Of a stretch of DNA of 64,000 bases, positions 35,619-44,027 are shown in pieces. The position numbers and the translations under genes were made by a program. The notes beneath the pieces were generated by a model that was not told where the DNA came from, did not search any database, and was given only the letters and a program-made list of their open reading frames with translations. Numbering within the stretch: position 1 is the first letter of the stretch; each line of letters opens with the position of its first letter. This stretch comes from Halobacillus sp. Marseille-P3879 (GTDB taxonomy: Bacteria > Bacillota > Bacilli > Bacillales > Halobacillaceae), in NCBI RefSeq assembly GCF_900240285.1, contig NZ_OESS01000001.1, forward strand, positions 1,240,001 through 1,304,000. The letters run 5' to 3'.

Positions 35619-35753
35619 ATGTCCACCTCTATTAATTAAAATCGCTTGTTTAAAACTATTATACTTTGATTGGATTAAATTGTAAAAGTGATTTAAGATG
35701 GGTGGATTTATGGTAAAATAAAAGCTACTTTTATAAAAGGTAAGGTGTTTGTT

Positions 35754-36128
35754 TTGAAAGAAGTAATCTTGCTCTTAGCTGAGTTGGTTAATTTGTTTCA
35801 TGATCTCATCTGGAGGGTGACCGACAGCTTGGGCTGGAATTTAACAGATAAGGAACTTCATTTTTGGGTGATAGGTATACTTGGGATTGGCGGGTTATTA
35901 TTTGTGGACCTTGTTTTTCATGCTATATCCAAGTGGAGTATTACGGCTATTTCATTTTTATTTACATTTGCCATGGTACTTGTTTTTGTATTTGCGGTAG
36001 AAATTCAACAAAGGATTACTGGTGCCGGAAATATGGAATTTGCGGATGCGGCTTATAGTGTGTTTGGATTTTTTGTTTTTTGTTTCTTTTATCTAATCAT
36101 TAAAGGCCTATACAAATGGATTCGTTAA
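35754..36128 (+). CDS. Small membrane protein, unknown function
   Basis: A protein of about 124 residues with three hydrophobic helices (beginning near FWVIGILGIGG, ITAISFLFTFAMV and FGFFVFCFFYLII) and a soluble N-terminus of some 35 residues. No domain is recognised. The TTG at 35754 is preferred because AAGGTG lies six bases upstream; a GTG at 35745 is the alternative and adds three residues. Confidence 0.6.
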   Translation: MKEVILLLAELVNLFHDLIWRVTDSLGWNLTDKELHFWVIGILGIGGLLFVDLVFHAISKWSITAISFLFTFAMVLVFVFAVEIQQRITGAGNMEFADAAYSVFGFFVFCFFYLIIKGLYKWIR

Positions 36129-36130
36129 AC

Positions 36131-36163
36131 TAACAAGCCTGCTGGAAGAAAGCAGGCTTGTTA
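36131..36163. terminator. Bidirectional terminator
   Basis: Perfect 13-base stem TAACAAGCCTGCT with its complement and a seven-base loop between convergent genes. Confidence 0.85.
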
Positions 36164-36172
36164 ACTGTTCAC

Positions 36173-37639
36173 TTATTTAATAACTTTTCCGTTTCCATCT
36201 ACATAAACAGAGGTAACAATTGTACGGTTAAACCTTTTATTCTGGAGACTTTTTCCTTCGATATCCACTGTTAAATTGTACACGCCCTCTCCCATTTTCG
36301 GTAGTTTCTTCGAAAAGTAACCACCAAAATCCTCCCAATTTGTTTCTTGTGATATATGGGTCTCTTTATCGTAATACTCCAGACGGATTGTATTTTTAAT
36401 CGTTTTAAGATCGAGCAGATGCGCCTGTTTTCCTACAGAGGGAAAAACTAGTTCCAAGTTTTCCCCGACTTCCATGTTAAAGACCCTATTTAAAGGGCTG
36501 TTAAACTGAACCGCCATTAAGTAATTTTCTTCGGAAGCTGCAGCTTTTAATGTCCACTGGCCTGTACTTGGTTTTTTTAAAGTCAATGTATGATGCCAGC
36601 AGCCGTTAAAAAAGGTTGTCTCATCCTTACTTACAACAAAATCTGACCACGTTTCTGCTTCAGGTGAGGTCAGCATCAAGTTAGAGATCCTTCTATTGCT
36701 CAGCCAGTTAATAGTTAGTTCCTGCACATTATCTTCCACTGAAAAGAATTCTTTTGCTTGTCCTTTGTACTGCCCGCCTCTTAGAAAGGTATCTGCTGTG
36801 TTATCGTAAATAATCTCTTCATTATGAAAACTGTAAGAGGGGATAGACGGCGTTGTTTCATATAAGTAATCAGAAAAGTGAGTGAAAGTTGCACTTCCTT
36901 TACGAATCTCAAAGTGGTTCCATTTATCGACGTGTAATTCAGTGCCATAAGTAAGTTGGGAACTTGGTACCGTGACCGCTCCATCGTTAGCTCCGAAGCT
37001 ATTGAGATAGAGGCCTCCCCAATAAAGCGAACTTCCAAATGAACCCCAGCTCGTTCCAGCCAGCGTGTAGATAGGAATTGAAGAAAGCTCATCTGTCTGA
37101 TTACGGAAATAATCCATATAACCAGTTTGAAGGGAGTAAACTGCAGCATTTTTAACACCGATAATGTCAGCAAGCCAGCCTGCCCAGCTGCTGTAAGCTA
37201 AGTCAGACAATTCAGCTCCTTGATGAGGAGAGGATAAACAAATTATGCGTTCAACATACGAGGCAGCATTGTAGTGTACAGGGGCTGTCTGCGCGTCTAT
37301 TCCGCCTTTACTATGACCTACGAGCACGAGTTTTTCACCAAAGTAGTTATAGATTTCCTTAAGCTTCTCAGCTAAAAGTTTTCCATTTTCCCACATGTCT
37401 TTTGTAGGAAACAGATCAATAAATGCAGTTTGAAAACCATTTTCATGTACAATATCGCCCATGTCATTTTCCTGCCACCACATACGGGAAGAGCTATTCA
37501 AGCCATGAATGAACACAATAGGAGATTTTGCTGAGTCGACATAAGAGGGAGGCAGCCCTTCATACCAGTCTCCTGGGTTTCCCGAAGATTGAGGGTTACT
37601 ACACTCACCCTGGTTGGTTTGGATAAAAGTCACACGCAT
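36173..37639 (-). CDS. Alpha/beta-hydrolase, triacylglycerol lipase-like
   Basis: A 488-residue hydrolase. The N-terminal half (about residues 1-250) is an alpha/beta-hydrolase with oxyanion segment VFIHGLNSSSR near 43-53, nucleophile elbow GHSKGG near 112-117, CLSSPHQGAEL near 138-148 and likely acid/histidine residues in ANDGAVTVPSS and KWNHFEI. This resembles lipase family I/PGAP1-like enzymes. The C-terminal half is beta-rich and unrecognised. No signal peptide is visible and an in-frame stop lies closely upstream, although many relatives are secreted. The start is either GTG 37642 or ATG 37639; GGGAG is close to both. Confidence 0.8.
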   Translation of the reverse strand: MRVTFIQTNQGECSNPQSSGNPGDWYEGLPPSYVDSAKSPIVFIHGLNSSSRMWWQENDMGDIVHENGFQTAFIDLFPTKDMWENGKLLAEKLKEIYNYFGEKLVLVGHSKGGIDAQTAPVHYNAASYVERIICLSSPHQGAELSDLAYSSWAGWLADIIGVKNAAVYSLQTGYMDYFRNQTDELSSIPIYTLAGTSWGSFGSSLYWGGLYLNSFGANDGAVTVPSSQLTYGTELHVDKWNHFEIRKGSATFTHFSDYLYETTPSIPSYSFHNEEIIYDNTADTFLRGGQYKGQAKEFFSVEDNVQELTINWLSNRRISNLMLTSPEAETWSDFVVSKDETTFFNGCWHHTLTLKKPSTGQWTLKAAASEENYLMAVQFNSPLNRVFNMEVGENLELVFPSVGKQAHLLDLKTIKNTIRLEYYDKETHISQETNWEDFGGYFSKKLPKMGEGVYNLTVDIEGKSLQNKRFNRTIVTSVYVDGNGKVIK

Positions 37640-37721
37640 CACACTCCCAATCTTTTTATATCATACTTCTTTACTTATATTATCTTTGGAAAGAAAAATA
37701 TGTAAAGAGTAATATAAAAAA

Positions 37722-37739
37722 CCCTCTATTTAAAGAGGG
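37722..37739 (-). terminator. Terminator of ROK regulator gene
   Basis: CCCTCT with AGAGGG stem and six-base loop, followed on the minus strand by six T residues. Confidence 0.78.
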
Positions 37740-37740
37740 C

Positions 37741-38952
37741 TCAATTGGTATTTGTATCAGTTCTTGAAAACAGCTCCGCGAGAATTAAAGAGACAGCTCC
37801 CAGAGTAGTAGCGTGTTCACTAAATGTAGAAAGCAGCACCTTTGTGTGTTTGGCAGATTTGGTTAGAGCCCTTCTTTGTATAGTGTCTTTGAGACTATCT
37901 AATAAAAAGTCACCAGCGTTGGAAACACCTCCACCAATGATCACCTTAGTCGGGTTGAGAGTGTGAATTAAATTAACTAATCCAATCCCGAGGTAAATTC
38001 CGGCTTCATTTAATACTGAGACACATAAAGAATCTCCCTCCAAAGCAGCTTCATAAACCATTTTTCCATCGATTTGATCTAAGTCATTTCCTACTTTATT
38101 TTCTAAGGAACTATTTTTTCCTATGGCCATCTCTCTAGCGGCACGCTCGGCAATCGCCGGTCCTGAAGCTAAGGTTTGTAGACAACCGTAATTCCCACAC
38201 GCACACTTAGGACCGCGAATATCAATGGTCATATGGCCAATTTCCCCTGCTATGGAACTCTCCCCATGAAAAAGCTCTCCATTAATAATAATGCCTGCGC
38301 CAATTCCTCTTCCTAAATTAACAGCTACTATATTATCCGTGCCACTTCCATCTCCGAACCAGACCTCTCCAAGGGCCATAGCGCGCGCATCATTTTCAAC
38401 TTTAACAGTAATCCCGAATTCATTTTCCAGCACATTTTTAATAGGTATATCTCTCAGCTGTAGATTAGGAGCATATAGTGAAGTTCCGCTTTCCACATCT
38501 ACTACACCGTGCATCCCTACTCCGATTCCGATTATTTTTTCTCTATCATAGTTGATTAGTTCAGTGATTGTTTTCTTCATGAGTTGTAATAGCTTTTCAT
38601 TAGAAGTAGGTGTAAGAATCGCTGAGTGGCTTTCCTCGATAATTGTACCGTTTAAATCAGTAAGTATAGATTTAAGAAGGGTAGGCCCAACATCAAGGCC
38701 AATAACATAAAAGTTTTTAGCATTGATAATCAGCATGGTAGGTTTTCTTCCACCATTTGATTGACCCTGTGCACTTTCGACAACTAACTCAGAATCAAGC
38801 AGCTCTTTAACGATACTGCTGACTGTAGGAGGGGTGAGCTTTGTTTCTTTAGCAATTGCCGCTCTAGAGATGGGGCCGTCGGTTCTGATTTTATTTAAAA
38901 TGACACTTCTGTTCAGTGACTTCATTAATTGGAAGCTGCCTTTGATTTGCAT
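37741..38952 (-). CDS. ROK family transcriptional regulator (XylR/NagC type)
   Basis: A 403-residue repressor with an N-terminal winged helix-turn-helix (ISRAAIAKETKLTPPTVSSIV near residues 28-48) and a ROK kinase-like domain. The zinc motif CACGNYGC lies near 258-265, and GLDVGPTLLKSIL near 79-91 corresponds to the phosphate loop. It diverges from galKET across 421 bases, so it is the likely galactose or related sugar regulator, although this family more often responds to xylose, glucose or GlcNAc. GGAGG is eight bases before the ATG. Confidence 0.88.
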   Translation of the reverse strand: MQIKGSFQLMKSLNRSVILNKIRTDGPISRAAIAKETKLTPPTVSSIVKELLDSELVVESAQGQSNGGRKPTMLIINAKNFYVIGLDVGPTLLKSILTDLNGTIIEESHSAILTPTSNEKLLQLMKKTITELINYDREKIIGIGVGMHGVVDVESGTSLYAPNLQLRDIPIKNVLENEFGITVKVENDARAMALGEVWFGDGSGTDNIVAVNLGRGIGAGIIINGELFHGESSIAGEIGHMTIDIRGPKCACGNYGCLQTLASGPAIAERAAREMAIGKNSSLENKVGNDLDQIDGKMVYEAALEGDSLCVSVLNEAGIYLGIGLVNLIHTLNPTKVIIGGGVSNAGDFLLDSLKDTIQRRALTKSAKHTKVLLSTFSEHATTLGAVSLILAELFSRTDTNTN

Positions 38953-39034
38953 ATCGATTCCTCCAGCATAGGGAAAGTTTAATAAATGTAAAAATATAAA
39001 TTGTAATCTTATAGATATTATAATAACATAAAAG

Positions 39035-39055
39035 TTAATTAAATTAATTAATTAA
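39035..39055. promoter_or_regulatory. AT-rich inverted repeat, candidate ROK operator
   Basis: TTAATTAAATTAATTAATTAA consists of overlapping TTAATTAA palindromes in the ROK/galK control region. ROK repressors typically bind AT-rich interrupted palindromes. A TATAAT box is at 39019-39024. Confidence 0.4.
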
Positions 39056-39094
39056 GTTGCGGGAGGTGGTTTTCTACAAATGGATGATAAGTAA

Positions 39095-39206
39095 GGTTGA
39101 AAAAAGCATTAACGGTAAACGCCTTGACCACCGAAGAGGTAAATTAATGTCAAAGACCCACTTGGGCAATCAGGCATATCAGAGATTTCAAAAGCCTCTT
39201 TTTTTT
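39095..39206 (+). ncRNA. Candidate structured leader RNA upstream of galKET
   Basis: The stretch can fold with a GGTTG (39095-39099)/CAATC (39167-39171) stem, an internal TTGAC/GTCAA stem (39124-39128 with 39149-39153), and a CCCA/TGGG hairpin at 39157-39166. The loop CACCGAAGAGGTAAA and the AGG just after the outer stem recall the glycine riboswitch core, but the conserved GGAC end is missing. GAAGAGGT at 39133-39140 can alternatively pair with GCCTCTTT before eight T residues (39199-39206), giving a terminator that would exclude the first fold. Confidence 0.4.
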
Positions 39207-39331
39207 ATAGGGAAAATTTAAGATACGTAAGGGTTAGCGTCATACAAAATTATCGTCTGACAAAAGTTCGTTAAAATGATAAGTACGCTCTGATATAAGC
39301 GAACTCAAAGATTATCTTTAGCAACGAGAAG

Positions 39332-39345
39332 TGAAAACGCTAAGC
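39332..39345. promoter_or_regulatory. cre-like site before galK
   Basis: TGAAAACGCTAAGC matches twelve of the fourteen cre consensus positions and lies 29 bases before the galK start codon, consistent with CcpA control. Confidence 0.4.
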
Positions 39346-39373
39346 AAATATTGATGGAAACGAGGTGTTCTAA

Positions 39374-40546
39374 ATGGAGACTCTTAAAAATACGTTTATT
39401 AAACAATTTGGTCAACGGGGAGAGCTTGTTTCGTTTTATGCCCCAGGCCGGGTGAACCTTATAGGTGAGCATACAGATTACAATGGGGGTCATGTTTTTC
39501 CTTGTGCTCTTAGTGTAGGAACATATGCAGTGGCAAGAAAACGACAAGATAAGTTATTAAGGCTCTATTCGATGAACTTTGAAGATCGGGGAGTGATTGA
39601 AGCAGACTTAAGGGGGTTGAATTTTAAAGAAGAAGATGACTGGGCTAACTATCCTAAAGGAGTGATTGCTGCAATTCAGCAATCCTTTCAAGTGCTGCCC
39701 AATGGACTGGACATCGTCTTCTACGGAAACATACCGAACGGTGCGGGATTGTCTTCCTCAGCATCCATTGAATTGGTAACAGGTGTTATCGTAAATGAGC
39801 TATTTCAACTCCAAATAAATCGAGTAGATTTGGTTAAATTGGCTCAGCAGGCAGAAAACAATTTTGTCGGTGTAAACTGCGGCATAATGGACCAGTTTGC
39901 AATTGGAATGGGAAAAAAAGATCATGCTATCCTATTAAACTGTGAAACTCTTGATTACCACTATACTCCGATTCATTTGAATACTGAAAAATTGATTATC
40001 GCTAACACCAATAAACGGCGCGGCCTTGCTGACTCAAAGTATAATGAGCGCCGGAACCAATGCGAAGAAGCTTTAGTACAACTACAGAAGAAATTAAACA
40101 TTACAAGCCTGGGAGATCTCACTGTAAAAGAATTTGAGAAGCATAAATATTTAATTAATGACGAGATTGTTAAAAAAAGAGCCAAGCATGCCGTATATGA
40201 AAACGAACGCACCGTAAGAGCAGTAGAAATGCTCAATAATGGAGACTTAAATGGGTTTGGGGAACTGATGAATCAGTCGCACAAGTCGCTGCGGGACGAT
40301 TATGAAGTAACAGGTAAGGAACTGGATGCATTAGTTCAAGCGGCTTGGAAAGAAGGAGCTATGGGAGCTCGAATGACAGGAGCGGGTTTTGGCGGGTGTA
40401 CAATTAACTTAGTCAAAGAAGACTTAGTTGAAGATTTTATACAGAACGTCGGAGAACACTATAGAAAAGCTACAAATTTAACAACGGATTTTTATGTGGT
40501 AGATATCGGAGATGGAGCTAAAGTGGTGACGGAGGTGGAAATATAA
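39374..40546 (+). CDS. galK: Galactokinase
   Basis: A 390-residue GHMP kinase that phosphorylates alpha-D-galactose to galactose 1-phosphate. It carries the galactokinase signature GRVNLIGEHTDYNGG near residues 26-40, the ATP loop GAGLSSSASIE near 122-132 and the C-terminal GHMP motif GARMTGAGFGGC near 335-346. It is the first of three Leloir-pathway genes; its stop overlaps the galE ATG by one base. The 421-base leader holds a ROK-type operator candidate, a structured RNA candidate and a cre-like site. Confidence 0.96.
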   Translation: METLKNTFIKQFGQRGELVSFYAPGRVNLIGEHTDYNGGHVFPCALSVGTYAVARKRQDKLLRLYSMNFEDRGVIEADLRGLNFKEEDDWANYPKGVIAAIQQSFQVLPNGLDIVFYGNIPNGAGLSSSASIELVTGVIVNELFQLQINRVDLVKLAQQAENNFVGVNCGIMDQFAIGMGKKDHAILLNCETLDYHYTPIHLNTEKLIIANTNKRRGLADSKYNERRNQCEEALVQLQKKLNITSLGDLTVKEFEKHKYLINDEIVKKRAKHAVYENERTVRAVEMLNNGDLNGFGELMNQSHKSLRDDYEVTGKELDALVQAAWKEGAMGARMTGAGFGGCTINLVKEDLVEDFIQNVGEHYRKATNLTTDFYVVDIGDGAKVVTEVEI

Positions 40547-41535
40547 TGGCGGTATTAGTGTGCGGGGGAGCAGGTTTTATAGGAAGTCATGCCGTGGCAC
40601 AGTTGTTAGATAAAGGAGAAGCTGTGGTCGTAGTAGATAACTTGCAAAAAGGTCACCGTCGTGCAGTTTTAAAAGGTGCTGACTACTATCATGGTGATCT
40701 GCGGAATGAAGGATTTTTACAGGAGGTTTTCCAAAAGAACGATATTGACTCTGTCATTCATTTTGCTGCTGATTCTTTAGTGGGAGAAAGTGTAGAAGAG
40801 CCCCTTAAATATTATGATAATAATCTTAATGGAGCGATCTGTTTACTAAAGACAATGGCAGATCATAATGTGAAGCGCATTGTATTTTCTTCCACGGCAG
40901 CTGCCTATGGGGAAGCTGAAAGAATTCCGATTGAGGAAAATGAGCCGACGATTCCGACCAATCCGTATGGGGAAACTAAACTTGCCATTGAAAAAATGTT
41001 GAGGTGGACAGAACAGGCTTATGATATTAAATATGTGGTTCTAAGGTATTTTAATGTAGCTGGGGCAGATCCCAAAGGGAGAATTGGAGAAGATCATCGA
41101 CCAGAAACCCATTTGATCCCTATCATTTTGCAGGTGGCTTTGGGCAAACGTGAGAAAATATATATTTTCGGCCATGATTACGATACAAAAGACGGTACTT
41201 GTGTGAGAGATTATGTCCATGTAACTGATTTAGTGAATGCTCATTTATTAGCAATTAATCATTTAAAGCAAGGGAAAGGAAGTGACATCTTTAATCTTGG
41301 AAATGGAGAAGGTTTTACCGTGAAAGAGGTTATAGATGCCGCAAGACGTGTGACGGGTCATCCCATACCGTCAGAAGAGGCACCACGACGTACCGGCGAT
41401 CCTGCACGCTTAGTGGCCTCTTCACAAAAAGCTATTGAAACCCTCGGCTGGAAGCCTGAGTATTCCAGTCTATCCACAATGATTAAGACAGCCTGGGACT
41501 GGTACAAAGAAAATCCAGATGGATATAAACACTAA
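40546..41535 (+). CDS. galE: UDP-glucose 4-epimerase
   Basis: A 329-residue short-chain dehydrogenase-type epimerase interconverting UDP-galactose and UDP-glucose. The NAD motif GGAGFIGSH lies near residues 6-14, the catalytic Ser/Thr in FSSTAAAYG near 121-129 and the YGETK motif (catalytic Tyr and Lys) near 147-151. It overlaps galK by one base and precedes galT by 20 bases. Confidence 0.95.
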   Translation: MAVLVCGGAGFIGSHAVAQLLDKGEAVVVVDNLQKGHRRAVLKGADYYHGDLRNEGFLQEVFQKNDIDSVIHFAADSLVGESVEEPLKYYDNNLNGAICLLKTMADHNVKRIVFSSTAAAYGEAERIPIEENEPTIPTNPYGETKLAIEKMLRWTEQAYDIKYVVLRYFNVAGADPKGRIGEDHRPETHLIPIILQVALGKREKIYIFGHDYDTKDGTCVRDYVHVTDLVNAHLLAINHLKQGKGSDIFNLGNGEGFTVKEVIDAARRVTGHPIPSEEAPRRTGDPARLVASSQKAIETLGWKPEYSSLSTMIKTAWDWYKENPDGYKH

Positions 41536-41555
41536 AGAGAAAGGGGAGGGATGGC

Positions 41556-43064
41556 ATGAATATCTATCGGGAAGTGGACCGGTTATTACATTATGGGCTG
41601 AAGCAGAAACTGATCTCTGTTTGGGATCTTGATTACGTCAGGAATTCGTTATTAGAACTATTTGAACTCGAAGATTACAAACCTTCAGATTTCAATGGAG
41701 AATCGTTGGACTCTCCTGTCCCTATTCTGGAAAACATGCTTATCTATTTAGCAGATAGAGATATTCTGCCGGAAGATTCGATTACGTATCGTGACATGTA
41801 TGATACAAAAATTATGGATAGACTGATACCAAAGCCAAAAGAAATTGTCAGGGAATTTTATCAGAAGTATCAGACCGTGAATCCTAAGGAAGCAACAAAC
41901 TATTTCTACCAGTTGTCTAAAGCTTCAAATTATATTAGAACGAATCGGATAGCAAAAAATATTCATTGGTACAGTCCTACTGTCTATGGAGATTTGGAAA
42001 TTACGATTAATCTATCAAAACCGGAAAAAGACCCAAAAGCGATTGCAGCTGCCAAGTCAAATACTTCTATTTCTTATCCTAAATGTTTGTTGTGCAAAGA
42101 AAATGTTGGGTATCCCGGCCGGCTGGATCACCCCGCCCGCCATTCTCATAGAATTATTCCTTTAGAGCTTGAAGATGAGCGCTGGTATTTACAATACTCA
42201 CCTTATGTTTATTACAATGAACACGCGATAGTTTTTTCAAGAGATCATCGCCCTATGAAAATATCCCGGGCTGGATTTGACCGCCTTTTACATTTCGTAG
42301 AACAGTTCCCCCATTATTTCATAGGGTCAAATGCGGATCTTCCCATAGTAGGCGGATCAATTTTAAGTCATGATCACTTTCAAGCTGGTCATCATGAATT
42401 TCCAATGGCAAAAGCTCCGATAGAGGAGACCTTCCGATTTAATCAATACCCTGATGTAACGTGCGGTATTGTAAACTGGCCGATGAGTGTACTTAGACTC
42501 CAAGGGGAAAACAGAGCAGAAGTGTCAGAGCTTGCAGAGAAGATCTTAAATAAATGGAGATCCTATAGTGACGAGAGTGTGGGTATCTATTCTGAATCGG
42601 ATGGAAAAAGTCATAATACAGTTACGCCAATCGCCCGTAAGAATAAAGGGATTTTTGAGCTGGACATGGTATTGAGGAACAACCGAACTAGCGACATGCA
42701 CCCTTACGGTATTTTTCACCCCCACCAGGAAGTTCACCATATTAAAAAAGAAAATATTGGTTTAATTGAAGTTATGGGGTTAGCAGTGTTACCGGGCAGG
42801 CTGGAAGAGGAAATGGATATTCTGTCCGACTATTTAAGAAATGGACTCTGGGCACAAGCTGAAAGAGATGAAAGGACCTCCAAACATGTAGCATGGGCTA
42901 AACAGTTTATCAATAGTTCTGCTGAAATGGAGGGTAAGAATATTAGAGAATTGATGAATAAAGAGATTGGGAAAACTTTTTCAATTGTATTAGAACATGC
43001 TGGAGTCTTTAAGAAAGCCAAAGAAGGTAACAAGGCTTTTAGACGTTTTATGAATCAAATATAA
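41556..43064 (+). CDS. galT: UDP-glucose-hexose-1-phosphate uridylyltransferase (Firmicute type)
   Basis: A 502-residue GalT of the longer Firmicute family, transferring UMP between UDP-glucose and galactose 1-phosphate. Recognisable segments are CLLCKENVGYPGR near residues 175-187, GGSILSHDHFQAGHHEFPM near 267-285 and NNRTSDMHPYGIFHPH near 374-389. The histidine triad-like HxH region differs from the E. coli type. It completes the galKET unit; the start has AAGGGGAGGG upstream. Confidence 0.95.
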   Translation: MNIYREVDRLLHYGLKQKLISVWDLDYVRNSLLELFELEDYKPSDFNGESLDSPVPILENMLIYLADRDILPEDSITYRDMYDTKIMDRLIPKPKEIVREFYQKYQTVNPKEATNYFYQLSKASNYIRTNRIAKNIHWYSPTVYGDLEITINLSKPEKDPKAIAAAKSNTSISYPKCLLCKENVGYPGRLDHPARHSHRIIPLELEDERWYLQYSPYVYYNEHAIVFSRDHRPMKISRAGFDRLLHFVEQFPHYFIGSNADLPIVGGSILSHDHFQAGHHEFPMAKAPIEETFRFNQYPDVTCGIVNWPMSVLRLQGENRAEVSELAEKILNKWRSYSDESVGIYSESDGKSHNTVTPIARKNKGIFELDMVLRNNRTSDMHPYGIFHPHQEVHHIKKENIGLIEVMGLAVLPGRLEEEMDILSDYLRNGLWAQAERDERTSKHVAWAKQFINSSAEMEGKNIRELMNKEIGKTFSIVLEHAGVFKKAKEGNKAFRRFMNQI

Positions 43065-43140
43065 GTTAGAAAAAATCCATAAATCTCTAATATATAAGAG
43101 GTTCACTATCATGAAAATTTAGTTCAAAGCTTAATATGCT

Positions 43141-43167
43141 CCGCTCTTTATTAAAAGGGCGGTTTTT
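43141..43167 (+). terminator. Terminator of galKET
   Basis: CCGCTCTTT pairs with AAAGGGCGG (one G-U), followed by TTTTT. Confidence 0.8.
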
Positions 43168-43171
43168 GTTG

Positions 43172-43200
43172 TTGACAATAGTACTAAAATTCAAGATAGT
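43172..43200 (+). promoter_or_regulatory. Promoter ahead of cobalamin riboswitch
   Basis: Consensus TTGACA at 43172-43177 and GATAGT at 43195-43200 with 17-base spacing; transcription would begin about 30 bases before the riboswitch. Confidence 0.65.
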
Positions 43201-43239
43201 TAAAATGTGAAAGATACTTCTTTTAACTTTATATCTACT

Positions 43240-43398
43240 TTATGGTGGCTTTTTATAAAAGCTGAAAAGGGAAGCTGGTGGAAATCCAGCACGGCCCCGC
43301 CACTGTATGGGTGAGACCCCTTCTGTAATCCACTGTATTTTTAGTCATACGGGAAGGAGGAATGGGTTGAGGAGCCTGAGTCAGGAGACCTGCCATAA
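43240..43398 (+). ncRNA. Adenosylcobalamin riboswitch
   Basis: The aptamer closes with TTATGG (43240-43245) and CCATAA (43393-43398). In between are the conserved blocks AAAGGGAAGCTGGTG, AAATCCAGCACGG, CCCGCCACTGTA, ACGGGAAGGAGG, and the B12 box GAGTCAGGAGACCTGCC near 43377-43394. This is a full-length cobalamin aptamer. Usual targets are cobalamin transport or synthesis genes or B12-replaceable enzymes. The downstream platform holds a TCCTA/TAGGA hairpin at 43414-43431 and the next gene is a thioesterase, which is unusual. Confidence 0.95.
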
Positions 43399-43433
43399 AG
43401 AAGTACATCAAAATCCTACGGGAGGCTAGGAGG

Positions 43434-43505
43434 GTGTTACGCTGTGAGAATGCGATATGGGTAGAGATCGTTTTATATCCACACTTATTATTAGAGGAGG
43501 AATAA
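43434..43505 (+). CDS. Possible 23-residue leader ORF after riboswitch
   Basis: A GTG-initiated frame of 23 codons starts eight bases after GGGAGG (43420-43425), which lies in the loop of the TCCTA/TAGGA hairpin. Its TAA at 43503-43505 ends one base before the thioesterase ATG. It may be a leader peptide coupling the riboswitch to the thioesterase, or the remnant of a deleted gene. No similarity recognised. Confidence 0.3.
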   Translation: MLRCENAIWVEIVLYPHLLLEEE

Positions 43506-43506
43506 A

Positions 43507-43980
43507 ATGGATCATACTTTACCTGTTGATTTTTCAAGAATGACCCAGACGAGATTAGTCCTTCCCCCTGACACGAATCACTTACATACCATTTTTGGGG
43601 GTAAGGTATTGGCTTATATTGATGAAATTGCTGCGTTGACTGCGATGAAGCATAGCAACAGTGTTGTGGTGACTGCCTCCATTGATTCAGTGGATTTTCT
43701 AGCTTCGGCCAAAGTTGGACATGCCTTGCAATTGGAAGCTTGCGTGACATCCACAGGACGCAGCTCAATGGAAGTCTACGTGAAAGTATTCGCGGATGAT
43801 TTACTGCAGGCAAAAAAAGTGATGACGACCGAATCTTTTTTAACGATGGTGGCTGTGGACGATGAAGGAAAACCAAAACCCGTACCAGGTGTTTATCCAG
43901 AAACGGAAGAAGAGAAACGGTTGGTAAAAACGGCTCCAGCTCGTAAAGAACATCGACGGAACCGTTCGAACTTACGTTAA
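43507..43980 (+). CDS. Acyl-CoA thioesterase (hotdog fold, YkhA-like)
   Basis: A 157-residue hotdog-fold thioesterase of the acyl-CoA hydrolase class. NHLHTIFGGKVLAYIDEIAALTA near residues 22-44 carries the typical helix with its catalytic-region Gly and Asp, and SIDSVDFLASAKVGHALQLEA near 58-78 is the central strand pair. It hydrolyses acyl-CoA thioesters in the cytoplasm. The gene lies under a cobalamin riboswitch, for which no metabolic reason is obvious. GAGGAGG precedes the ATG. Confidence 0.9.
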   Translation: MDHTLPVDFSRMTQTRLVLPPDTNHLHTIFGGKVLAYIDEIAALTAMKHSNSVVVTASIDSVDFLASAKVGHALQLEACVTSTGRSSMEVYVKVFADDLLQAKKVMTTESFLTMVAVDDEGKPKPVPGVYPETEEEKRLVKTAPARKEHRRNRSNLR

Positions 43981-43988
43981 TTGAAAGA

Positions 43989-44021
43989 AAGCTGTCACTC
44001 TGGTATCAGAAGTGACAGCTT
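43989..44021. terminator. Bidirectional terminator
   Basis: Eleven-base stem AAGCTGTCACT with its complement and a TATTTAATT tail between convergent genes. Confidence 0.78.
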
Positions 44022-44027
44022 ATTTAA

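Noticed and set aside
39095-39206. Calling the galK leader a glycine riboswitch
   Set aside because: Core resembles it, but the conserved GGAC 3' end and GAGAG stem sequence are absent, and the target genes do not fit.
43253-43876. Minus-strand open frame of 207 codons
   Set aside because: It lies opposite the cobalamin riboswitch and thioesterase gene, with no ribosome binding site and no family features.
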